NCBI GenBank assembly: GCA_003529325.1
Contig: DPVW01000352.1
Span: 1-8,419, forward strand
DNA: 8,419 nt
Reading direction: 5' to 3'
DNA from: Candidatus Latescibacterota bacterium
GTDB taxonomy: Bacteria; Latescibacterota; UBA2968; UBA8231
Shown here: positions 1 to 6,579 of the stretch, piece after piece
Numbering within the stretch: the stretch's first letter is position 1
How the letters are laid out: each line of letters starts with the position of its first letter
Program-made: the position numbers and the translations under genes
The notes under the pieces: model-generated
Databases searched by the model: none
Told to the model about the DNA's origin: nothing
Seen by the model: the letters and a program-made list of their open reading frames with translations, nothing else

Positions 1-150
1 GGGGGTAACTGTGGCTCCATGATGGGCAAGATCCGCGACATGCTCACTTTCGAGGGCCTGGCCTATGCCATTTACGACTACCCGGACATGGTCGAGACCT
101 GCTGCGTGCTGGTGGAGGACGCCCTGGACCAGATCCTCCCCCACGTGGAT
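1..150 (+). pseudogene. Uroporphyrinogen decarboxylase-family fragment, cut at both ends
   Basis: Frame 1 is open from the first base and reads GNCGSMMGKIRDMLTFEGLA, followed by a stretch containing YAIYDYPDMVE and LVEDALDQILPHVD. This is the pattern seen in the middle of URO-D/MtaA-type proteins: a glycine-rich loop, then FEGL.YA.YD.P..V, then a helix ending ILPHVD. The family normally continues with a W-E-D-containing segment and about 100 more residues. Here resemblance stops near bases 148-155, and the frame then runs antisense through the neighbouring lyase gene as nonsense. The true start lies before the window, because the ATG at 19 falls inside the conserved region. The family includes heme-pathway decarboxylase and many corrinoid methyltransferases; the fragment does not say which. 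A 3' truncation by rearrangement or an assembly join is the likeliest reading. Confidence 0.65.
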
Positions 151-155
151 GGGGG
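138..155. repeat. GC-rich hairpin at the broken end of the URO-D fragment
   Basis: CCCCCA (138-143) and TGGGGG (150-155) form a perfect six-base-pair stem around a six-base loop. The loop overlaps a second palindrome, CCACGTGG (141-148). The hairpin sits exactly where URO-D resemblance ends and five bases from the stop of the convergent lyase gene. It could act as a bidirectional terminator-like structure, although no clear T-run follows on either strand. It could equally mark a deletion or assembly junction. Confidence 0.45.
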
Positions 156-159
156 TTGG

Positions 160-1116
160 CTATCCCCTTTTCCGCACCAGCTTCTGCATCGAGCGGAGCT
201 GACGCGGCGGATCCATGCTGCTGCCGTAGTCGCTCCACGACACCTCTGCGACGTAGATATCGCCCTTCGAGTCGACGGCGATACCATGTGGCGAGTAGAA
301 ACGTCCGGGCTCATCTCCGAACGGATCGGTCCCGACTCTCGCCAGCAGGTTGCCCTGCCGATCCATCACCGAGACCCGTGGTCCCAGGTTCGTCCCCATC
401 GTGTTACTCCCGATGCCGCAGAAGTACTCTCCAAGGTAGACCAGTGGATCGTCACCCGTCGGATCCATGCAGATCGCCGCGACGCGAGACATGTCGTTCC
501 ACTGCGTCACGAACTTACCGTCCGTGTCGAACACCTGAACCCGCTGATTCTCCCGGTCGGCGATGTAAACGAACCCGTCGTCGTCGACGATCACATTGTG
601 CACGATGTTGAACTGTCCGGGACCCGTCCCAGACTCTCCCCACGACATCAGCAGTCGCCCTTCCGGGTCGTACTTATGCACGCGCGCGTTCGAATAACCA
701 TCCGCGACAAACATATTGCCCGTGTTCTTGTCGACCGCGAGATGGCAAGGGCGATTGAACGGATCGCCGCTCATCGCAGGTGCCGGGTGACCGGCCTTCA
801 ACTCGGCCATCAGCACCCCCTTTGGCGTGAACTTCCTCACCGTGTGGTCTCCGTTGTCCACGCAGTAGACGGATCCGTCCGGGCCGATCGACACGCCATG
901 GGGATTCGCAAACACGCCGTGTCCCCACGTATCCAGGATATCGCCATCCGCATTGAACACAATCATCGGATGCGTGCCCCGATTGAAAACGAACACATTG
1001 TCGTGGGCGTCTACCGCAACCGCTGTCGCCTCCTTGTAGGTCGCGTCATCCTGCAGGTTGCCCCAATCTTCGCCCGTGGTCTCGTACACGTAATCGCCTG
1101 AGCCTAACTCGACCAT
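160..1116 (-). CDS. NHL-repeat beta-propeller protein, peptidyl-alpha-hydroxyglycine alpha-amidating lyase-like
   Basis: A 318-residue beta-propeller. NHL-type blades are visible around residues 63-97 (NPHGVSIGPDGSVYCVDNGD), 119-153 (RPCHLAVDKNTGNMFVADGY), 166-203 (HNVIVDDDGFVYIADRENQR) and 271-292 (SPHGIAVDSKGDIYVAEVSW). The VADGYSNARVHKYDPEG stretch and the C-terminal LRSMQKLVRK are typical of bacterial proteins annotated as peptidyl-alpha-hydroxyglycine alpha-amidating lyase family. In animals that enzyme cleaves hydroxyglycine-extended peptides; the bacterial substrates are generally unknown, so catalytic activity is not claimed. No signal peptide is visible. The start at 1116 is chosen over an in-frame ATG at 1218 because GGAGAGG lies just before it and the extra 34 residues look non-coding and overlap the upstream gene. 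It is the last gene of a minus-strand cluster, 105 bases behind the broken cyclic-nucleotide-binding gene. Confidence 0.85.
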   Translation of the reverse strand: MVELGSGDYVYETTGEDWGNLQDDATYKEATAVAVDAHDNVFVFNRGTHPMIVFNADGDILDTWGHGVFANPHGVSIGPDGSVYCVDNGDHTVRKFTPKGVLMAELKAGHPAPAMSGDPFNRPCHLAVDKNTGNMFVADGYSNARVHKYDPEGRLLMSWGESGTGPGQFNIVHNVIVDDDGFVYIADRENQRVQVFDTDGKFVTQWNDMSRVAAICMDPTGDDPLVYLGEYFCGIGSNTMGTNLGPRVSVMDRQGNLLARVGTDPFGDEPGRFYSPHGIAVDSKGDIYVAEVSWSDYGSSMDPPRQLRSMQKLVRKRG

Positions 1117-1221
1117 CTCGCCTCTCCGGTTTTGTTTATCTCCAGCACTACGGGGTCGCTCCATTCTGCTACACGACCCATGTAGCAGTCTTTCCACTGT
1201 CAGCCGGAGAATGGACAATCT

Positions 1222-1613
1222 TCACATTTGCATCTCTATTTTATAGACTCTCGCTGCCAATGCTGGGTTTGAACCCAGCAACTCTTCGAACTCATCTTTC
1301 ATGACCACCAGGGCTTGTGGCGTCGATTTCGGCCTCAACGGTGGCTGAGCGCGGCAGCCCGGTAAACAAACTCATTTCTCCCACAATGTCAGATGTCGTT
1401 ATGCGGCTCAACTCCACGCCGCCACTCTTGATGCTCAGTTCTCCGGATAGCAGGACGTATATCTCCGCCCTGTCCTCCCCTTCGGCGCAGAGCTGCTCAC
1501 CCTTTGCTCTTCACTTCGCCTGCCTCGAGCAGCCTGTGAGCCTGTCGGAAAGTCAGGTGCTGAAAGGCTGGCACTCTGTCAATAAGCTTCTTGACTATGT
1601 CTTCATGCGCCAT
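1222..1613 (-). pseudogene. Small cyclic-nucleotide-binding domain protein, two frameshifts
   Basis: From ATG 1613, with AGGGGA shortly upstream, the frame reads MAHEDIVKKLIDRVPAFQHL and stops at 1497. Shifting frame at about 1503-1508 (an AAAGGG tract) recovers GEQLCAEGEDRAEIYVLLSG and then GEMSLFTGLPRSATVEA. A second shift at about 1312-1318 (ACAAGCCC) recovers ALVVMKDEFEELLGSNPALA and the stop at 1222-1224. Removing one extra base at each point gives a 129-residue protein made of a single Crp/cNMP-binding domain. The phosphate-binding cassette is at residues 78-94, with the canonical glutamate (GE) and PRSATV. There is no DNA-binding helix-turn-helix, so an intact version would be a stand-alone nucleotide sensor or partner subunit. 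The gene lies 49 bases behind the CigR/RcnB-like gene. It is either a real pseudogene or two sequencing indels; both shifts are in short runs. Confidence 0.85.
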
Positions 1614-1662
1614 TCTGCTTTCCCCTGTCTCCCTCGGGTCCCCTTTGTGTATTCGTGCTCGC

Positions 1663-1952
1663 TCAGAAATTGACGACGGAGGCGCCGTAGATATTTGCGG
1701 GGCCATTCGTCACGAGGTAGAGGTAGTGGTATCCGGCACCCAATTCCACGGGAGCTCGCGTGTTTCGATCAGTTCACCAAGCCCGGGAGGCAAATCTGCC
1801 TCGGCGAGACCGGCAAGCTTCGGTGGCAACACATCGCCGCGTTGAGCGATGGCTGGACTGACACCGCCAGAATATCCAAGCATCCATCCCAGGGCGATTG
1901 CCACACCCAGTTTCACAGAAGGAACTCTCGCCAGACGTCTTTGTACGCGCAT
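1663..1952 (-). pseudogene. Small secreted CigR/RcnB-like protein, one frameshift
   Basis: ATG 1952 is preceded by AAGGA with six-base spacing. The N-terminus is a clear signal peptide: basic residues, then KLGVAIALGWMLGYSGG, then a probable AIA cleavage site near residue 36. The mature part contains LPPKLAGLAEADLPPGLGEL, echoing the proline-glycine-leucine repeats of CigR/RcnB-type periplasmic proteins. The open frame ends at 1710 with low-complexity TTTSTS. Adding one base in the GGG run at 1739-1741 gives a much better tail, GAGYHYLYLVTNGPANIYGA, ending at 1663-1665. That tail resembles the Y.Y..V.......A.G terminal strand pattern of the RcnB/CigR group. The repaired length is 96 residues and the protein would be periplasmic or secreted. 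The family assignment is inference; the signal peptide and the frameshift repair are seen directly. It is the first gene of the minus-strand cluster. Confidence 0.55.
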
Positions 1953-2164
1953 CAACTGTCCTTTTTCTGTTGCTGGTGAGTTGCTCTGGCAGCCAGCCGG
2001 CAGGTAGGCCAATTTAAAGCCCCTCCCTGCCTGATGCACGTGACCCTTCACAACCGTGTGGTTTACAGCTCACCGCTGGACTGGCCGGCAACTCTGGTTT
2101 TGGTTCACGGGAAAACGGCCTGGAGAGCATGACCACTCCAGTCGCCTTTGCGAAGGAGAGTGAA
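1953..2164. promoter_or_regulatory. Divergent intergenic region between the minus cluster and the oxidoreductase operon
   Basis: These 212 bases separate two divergent start codons and should hold promoters for both directions. No convincing -35/-10 pair could be picked by eye. Visible items are a short AT-rich patch (AATTTAAA, about 2011-2018), the palindrome CACGTG (2037-2042) and the inverted repeat CTGGAG/CTCCAG (2120-2125 and 2136-2141), which lies just upstream of the plus-strand ribosome site. No open frame here looks coding. Confidence 0.4.
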
Positions 2165-3415
2165 ATGGACCGGATTCCGTTGGCGATTGTTGGCGCAGGT
2201 GGCATGGGCGGCAGGCATCTGCGGGCACTTGGCGCACTGTATGAAAGCGGCATGGCCAATGTTGAGTTGATGGCCGTATGCGACCTCCGAGAGGATAACG
2301 CCAAGCACCTGGCGGACTCGGCTCAACAGGTGCTTGGCTCGCGGCCACAGGTCTTCACTTCGATGGAGCAGATGAAGACCCAATGCCCTGATATCCAAGC
2401 GGTGGATATCACAACCGACTCCGGTTCTCACCATCTGGTGGCGGAGATGGCCTTCGACCTCGGTTATCACGTGCTCTGCGAAAAGCCGCTGTCACTGACC
2501 ATCCGCGGCTGCAACCGCGTGATCGACGCATGGAAACGCAGCGGCAAAGTCCTCAGCGTGGGCGAGCAGGAGCGTCGCGACCCGATATGCCGCCTCAACA
2601 AGGCGGTGCTCGATGCGGGGGCCATCGGCGCGCCGTATGCGTTCCTGCTCGGCTCTGCCAGCGGTGGCAGCGATATCGTCATCTGGCCCTGGCGGCATTA
2701 CAAGAACATCGGTGGCATCTTCGTCGACGCCGGGGTGCATGTGGTCGACCAGATGATGTATTACCTGGGAGAGATCGAAGAGGTCTTCGCCGTCGCGAAG
2801 GTGTGGGAGAGCAAACGGTATCGGGGCGAACGCATCGGTGTGGGGGATTTCTACGAGCACTGGTACGACGAAGTGCCTGACGAGATTGATGCCGACGCTG
2901 AGGACATGGTGGTCTCCACCCTCAAATTCGCCAATGGTGCCATCGGCCAGTGGACATCTTTCTACGCCGCCCATGGCGAACCGCTGCGTTATGGCATGAT
3001 CTACGGTTCCAAGGGCTCGATGCAGCCTGCAAAGCAGCGCCGTGGTGAGCCACTGACGGTCACCATCGATGGCGTCGGCGCCGTGACCGGTGACGAGGTG
3101 CTTACCCTTGTTCCCGACTTCCACTTGGACGAGTTGTCGGCGCGTCTGTTCGGCGCCGATCGCCTCGGTTCATACACGACGCCTTTCGAGGACGCCGATC
3201 GCTTTCTGGTGGCGCTGGAGTACTACGAACTGGGACAGTGCATCGCCGGTGGCACGGAGCCGGAAGTAAACGCCTACGTTGGCCGCAAAGACCTCGCGGT
3301 GTGCAACGCGGCGTTGGAGTCGTCGGTGTTGGGCAGACCGGTGACAGTCGCAGAGATTGAGAACGAGGAGACGGCAGAATACGAGGCAAGCATCAACACC
3401 CATTGGAAGATTTAG
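2165..3415 (+). CDS. Gfo/Idh/MocA family oxidoreductase
   Basis: A 416-residue NAD(P)-dependent dehydrogenase of the glucose-fructose oxidoreductase/inositol dehydrogenase family. The N-terminal Rossmann loop is GAGGMGGRH (residues 10-18). The acidic residue after strand two (VCD, D40) suggests NAD preference. The signature EKP is at 106-108 (HVLCEKPLSL). The C-terminal-domain active-site motif is GGIFVDAGVHVVD (183-195), with the family's conserved aspartate (D188) and histidine (H192). It probably oxidises a hydroxyl of a sugar, inositol or sugar derivative in the cytoplasm; the substrate cannot be read off. The start at 2165 is preferred to 2129 because AAGGAG (2153-2158) stands six bases before it. 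Length is at the upper end for the family. It heads a plus-strand operon and ends 11 bases before the dehydratase gene. Confidence 0.95.
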   Translation: MDRIPLAIVGAGGMGGRHLRALGALYESGMANVELMAVCDLREDNAKHLADSAQQVLGSRPQVFTSMEQMKTQCPDIQAVDITTDSGSHHLVAEMAFDLGYHVLCEKPLSLTIRGCNRVIDAWKRSGKVLSVGEQERRDPICRLNKAVLDAGAIGAPYAFLLGSASGGSDIVIWPWRHYKNIGGIFVDAGVHVVDQMMYYLGEIEEVFAVAKVWESKRYRGERIGVGDFYEHWYDEVPDEIDADAEDMVVSTLKFANGAIGQWTSFYAAHGEPLRYGMIYGSKGSMQPAKQRRGEPLTVTIDGVGAVTGDEVLTLVPDFHLDELSARLFGADRLGSYTTPFEDADRFLVALEYYELGQCIAGGTEPEVNAYVGRKDLAVCNAALESSVLGRPVTVAEIENEETAEYEASINTHWKI

Positions 3416-3426
3416 CAGGTCAACAG

Positions 3427-4554
3427 ATGAAAATCGACAAAGTCGAGACCTTTTTCGTATCACGGTTCCTCCTCTGCCGCATCACCACACAAGATGGCAC
3501 CCAGGGCGTCGGTGAGTCCTGTTACTGGTCGTACCCGAAGGCCGCACAGGAGACGATTCATGGTCTTGCGGATGCACTGATCGGGCTGGATGCCGGTAAC
3601 ATTGAGCACATCTGGAACTACGTGTGGCGCTACAACAGTAACTTTCGCGGCAACAGCATCGGCGGCGCGATCAGCGCCATCGACACGGCGCTGTGGGACA
3701 TCAAGGGCAAACGGTTGCAGGCGCCAGTATGGGATCTGCTGGGCGGCAAAGTTCGACACAAGGTCCGCGGGATCGCGCAGGGGATCAGCGGCGAATCGCC
3801 TGAAGCGGCCTCGGCGGGGGCGAAGAAGGCGCAGGAGGAAGGATTTACAGCGCTAAAATTCAAGCCAATGCCGAACAACTGGGCCGAGTTGCGCTACACC
3901 AAGCTTGTTGGTGATGCAGTTGCAATGGTCGCTGCCGTCCGTGAGACCGTCGGCTGGGATTTCGATATCGGCATTGAGATTCACCGCAACATGCAACCCT
4001 CGGAGGCGGTTGCCTTCGCCGCGGAGGTGGCGCGACTTCGGCCCTACTTCATCGAGGATCCGATCGTCCCTGACTCGGTGGTTGCCATGGCCGAGGTGGC
4101 TGAGAAAATGCAGGGGGCCCTGGCAATTGGTGAACGCAACGTCGGCGTCTGGGAATTTCGTGAGTACGCACAGCTCGTCAAACCGGCATTCTTCAAACCG
4201 GATGTCGCCGTGGCGGGAGGCATTTCCGGGGTGAAGAAGATCGCAACCATTGCGGATGCTCACCATATCAGGATTTGTCCACACAACTTCCAGGGCCCCA
4301 TCGCCACCGCCGCCTGCATCGCTCTGGCGACGAGTTGCCCGTCATGGGATGTGCAGGAATCGGTCGGTGAAACGGAGTCGCCACGACGGGACATGGTCGA
4401 CGAGGTTATAAAGTTGGAGAACGGCTGGTATACACCATCAGAACGCCCGGGCCTCGGTGTCGAGTTCAACGAAGCTGCCGTCGGTATGCACCCCTTTGAT
4501 CCAGCCCGTGTATCTCCGCCTATCAGGGAAGATGGCAGTGTCGCGCTGCGTTAG
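3427..4554 (+). CDS. Mandelate racemase/muconate lactonizing-type enolase-superfamily dehydratase
   Basis: A 375-residue enolase-superfamily enzyme, complete at both ends. The N-terminal capping domain (to about residue 120) contains AISAIDTALWDIKGK and LLGGKVR. The barrel carries the K-x-K motif LKFKP (K144, K146) and probable Mg2+ ligands E184 (GIEIHRN), E210 (YFIEDP) and E236 (AIGERN). H186 and H286 (CPHNFQGPIATAA) are placed like the two catalytic histidines of D-galactonate dehydratase. This arrangement points to dehydration of a sugar acid by alpha-proton abstraction. The first metal ligand is Glu in an E-I-H-R motif where DgoD has Asp-Phe-His, so the substrate may not be galactonate. 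A partial ribosome site (CAGGT, six bases upstream) supports ATG 3427. Being 11 bases behind the Gfo/Idh gene, it is very probably co-translated with it in one sugar-acid pathway. Confidence 0.93.
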   Translation: MKIDKVETFFVSRFLLCRITTQDGTQGVGESCYWSYPKAAQETIHGLADALIGLDAGNIEHIWNYVWRYNSNFRGNSIGGAISAIDTALWDIKGKRLQAPVWDLLGGKVRHKVRGIAQGISGESPEAASAGAKKAQEEGFTALKFKPMPNNWAELRYTKLVGDAVAMVAAVRETVGWDFDIGIEIHRNMQPSEAVAFAAEVARLRPYFIEDPIVPDSVVAMAEVAEKMQGALAIGERNVGVWEFREYAQLVKPAFFKPDVAVAGGISGVKKIATIADAHHIRICPHNFQGPIATAACIALATSCPSWDVQESVGETESPRRDMVDEVIKLENGWYTPSERPGLGVEFNEAAVGMHPFDPARVSPPIREDGSVALR

Positions 4555-4631
4555 GGGTTCTGTATGATGATCGCAGAATCGGGCTGGAGTAAGCGGCGCC
4601 CCCTCAGACGAGCTCCTTCCAGCGCCTGACC

Positions 4632-5765
4632 ATGGCTTCGATACCTCTGCCAGTACAGATCGTCATCGATGACGTTGGTTGGTGGGAGGCCACCGACGGC
4701 AGTGCTGTCGGTGAGCCTTTCCGCAGCGGCATGGGACGGCCCCATGTGCCCGCCGACTACCGGGCCCTCGCCGAGTTGGGCAGACGTCTCGGGATGCGCC
4801 CGCAGGCGGCGATGATGTTGTGCGACTGGGACCGCGACCTCGTGCTGCGCCAGCTGCCCGAAGCGACCTGGATGGGCGCGGATTGGGACAATCCCTGGCG
4901 TCACCATCCGCACCTCGACGAAGCCGCGCAGATCCTCACGGACCGCGCCCACGATCTTGAGCTCGTCGTGCACGGGCTGGCCCACGAGTGGTGGGGGGAA
5001 ACCGCCATGGAGCGGGCCGAGTGGGCGGACCGGGCGGGCATCATGCGGCCCCGTCACCTGCTGGAGCGCCACCTCGAAGCCTACGCTACCATCCTCGAGC
5101 GCAACGCTCTCGGTCCCTTGCCGCAGTTCTTCGTGCCCTGTGCATTCTGCCACGCCTTCGGCGATGGCGATGCCGGTGTGCACCGGCTACTCGCAGACCA
5201 TGGCATCATTTATGTCTCCACCCCTTTCGGCAGCATGCGCCAGGTGCGCGAACCGCAGACGCCACGCATCGCCGTGGAGTGCGGCGTCATGACCGTCGAC
5301 CGGGGTGGCGGTGCCCCGCCCTGGAGTGCCGCGGCGGCGGCCCCACCCGAGGCTATGACCGGACCGATCATCGGCCTCCACTGGCCCAACATTCTGCATC
5401 CCGACCCCGAGCGGAACGACGAGGTCGTCGATGCCTGGGTCACCCACCTTCAACGCGTCGGCAGTCTCCACGACCGCTGGCTGGCTCCCGACACGCCGCG
5501 TGCCTGGAGCCAGCTGGCGCACGCAGAGTGTACGCTGGTCACCGACACCGCCGAAGGCCTCGCTTTCGATTTCGGAGCACTCGACGAGTTGGCTACCGCC
5601 GCGCCCTTGGACCACTTCGTTGTCAAGACGATGGACCGGCAGCGACCCCGCTTTGCTGCCGGCGTGCAGGTGCTGGCCGAGTCGTGGGATGACACTGCTG
5701 GCTGCTGGGTGACCCAGCTTCAACGCCGTCATGCTTTGACGGCCAGCGCCAAACCGGGGCGATGA
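4632..5765 (+). CDS. Polysaccharide-deacetylase-like protein
   Basis: A 377-residue soluble protein without signal peptide. It opens with the strand-aspartate motif VQIVIDDVGWW (D13, D14). A histidine motif LVVHGLAHEWW follows (H114, H118), then FFVPCAFCHAFG (about 167-177) and IIGLHWPNILH (H250, H256). D-D near the N-terminus, H-x-x-x-H in the middle and a late histidine on a strand is the metal-site order of carbohydrate esterase 4/NodB-type deacetylases. It also fits other (beta/alpha)-barrel hydrolases, so deacetylation is a cautious inference. The upstream frame is closed by a stop near 4590, so 4632 is the first ATG; no ribosome site is visible before it. The gene follows the dehydratase by 77 bases and is 10 bases ahead of the acetyltransferase, suggesting one operon acting on an acylated or amino sugar. 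Confidence 0.5.
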   Translation: MASIPLPVQIVIDDVGWWEATDGSAVGEPFRSGMGRPHVPADYRALAELGRRLGMRPQAAMMLCDWDRDLVLRQLPEATWMGADWDNPWRHHPHLDEAAQILTDRAHDLELVVHGLAHEWWGETAMERAEWADRAGIMRPRHLLERHLEAYATILERNALGPLPQFFVPCAFCHAFGDGDAGVHRLLADHGIIYVSTPFGSMRQVREPQTPRIAVECGVMTVDRGGGAPPWSAAAAAPPEAMTGPIIGLHWPNILHPDPERNDEVVDAWVTHLQRVGSLHDRWLAPDTPRAWSQLAHAECTLVTDTAEGLAFDFGALDELATAAPLDHFVVKTMDRQRPRFAAGVQVLAESWDDTAGCWVTQLQRRHALTASAKPGR

Positions 5766-5775
5766 GCGCAGGAGA

Positions 5776-6504
5776 ATGGAACGAGCCATCGAAACCTTCG
5801 TCCGTGGTTATTGCTTCACGCGCAGCTTCACTCATCCCTATGTGGCCGGGAAAGCCGGGCCGCTGTGGGTCCTGCGCGACGGGCCGCGCAAGCGAGGTGA
5901 CGCACGGAGGGAGGAGTTCGTCTCGTATGGCGTGGAGCCGATGCGAGCGCATCGACTCGTGGCCAAACACGCGCGCGGGCACTACTGCATCTGCGTCCTG
6001 CACGACCTGGACGAAGACGGCCTGGATCTGCGCGACGACTTCAAGGACCTGGGGTATCGGCTCGGGCACTCCGAGTTCATGATGGTCCACAATCTGAAGC
6101 GCATCCCCAGAGTGCCGGCGCCGCTGAGCATTCGCCGCGTCGACACCGAAGCCATGGCCGATCGTCTGGCCAAAGTGGCGCGCTCACGGCAGATCCTGCC
6201 CGAGCATCTGGGGAAAGACGCACCCCAGCGATCCTACGTCGCACTCGATGGTGAACTGCCGGTGGGCTGGGTGAGCAGCATCGTCACAGGCGACACGACC
6301 TGGTGCGCGAACATGTACGTGAAACCGGAGTTTCGCAGACGTGGAATTGCCCGCTCGTTGATGTGCCGCATGTTGCGAGACGATCGCTCCGGTGGCGCCA
6401 GCATGGCCGTGCTGTTGGCCAGCCATGCGGGGGCGAAGCTGTACCCGGTGGTGGGGTACCGGCAGATCGGGACATTGATGGTGTTCACGCCGAAGCGTGG
6501 ATAG
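5776..6504 (+). CDS. GNAT family N-acetyltransferase
   Basis: 242 residues in two parts. The N-terminal half (RAIETFVRGYCFTRSFTHPY, then a segment with RDGPRKRGD) is an extension found in a subset of GNAT proteins. The C-terminal half (from about residue 115) is the acetyl-CoA-binding fold. Strand four and motif A read MYVKPEFRRRGIARSLM, giving the R-x-x-G-x-A pyrophosphate loop at 187-192. Motif B includes HAGAKLYPVVGYRQIG, the usual A..LY...GF-like end. It probably acetylates an amine; the substrate is unknown. AGGAG lies only one or two bases from the ATG, unusually close, so initiation may depend on coupling to the deacetylase-like gene that stops 10 bases upstream. There is no better start in frame. 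It ends the plus-strand operon and converges on the E1-like gene 75 bases downstream, with no obvious terminator. Confidence 0.88.
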   Translation: MERAIETFVRGYCFTRSFTHPYVAGKAGPLWVLRDGPRKRGDARREEFVSYGVEPMRAHRLVAKHARGHYCICVLHDLDEDGLDLRDDFKDLGYRLGHSEFMMVHNLKRIPRVPAPLSIRRVDTEAMADRLAKVARSRQILPEHLGKDAPQRSYVALDGELPVGWVSSIVTGDTTWCANMYVKPEFRRRGIARSLMCRMLRDDRSGGASMAVLLASHAGAKLYPVVGYRQIGTLMVFTPKRG

Positions 6505-6579
6505 CTGCAACGCTCGACCTGCCTCGGTGGCCAACGGCACGCTCAATCTCCGTCGGCGAGTGATCCTAACTGCGCGGTG

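Noticed and set aside
19..1101. 360-codon plus-strand open frame starting within the URO-D fragment
   Set aside because: Only the first 45 or so residues look like protein. The rest is the antisense of a clear NHL-repeat gene with arginine- and histidine-rich shadow sequence.
1117..1218. N-terminal extension of the NHL lyase gene to ATG 1218
   Set aside because: A strong SD sequence stands before ATG 1116, and the extension looks non-coding. It also touches the end of the cNMP-binding frame at 1222.
1261..1280. Near-perfect palindrome TGCTGGGTTTGAACCCAGCA resembling a tRNA T-arm or operator
   Set aside because: It codes for LLGSNPA in the repaired cNMP-binding protein. The loop is not the seven-base T-loop, and no acceptor stem or CCA follows.
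1317..1673. 118-codon plus-strand frame
   Set aside because: Antisense shadow of the cNMP-binding pseudogene. It has no family resemblance.
2492..3124. 210-codon minus-strand frame opposite the Gfo/Idh gene
   Set aside because: Antisense shadow of a clear oxidoreductase. Histidine- and aspartate-rich composition comes from the complementary codons.
4551..5789. Long minus-strand frames (4551-5183 and 5187-5789) opposite the deacetylase-like gene
   Set aside because: Typical of high-GC shadows: no motifs, no SD sequence, and they cover an intact sense gene with metal-site motifs.
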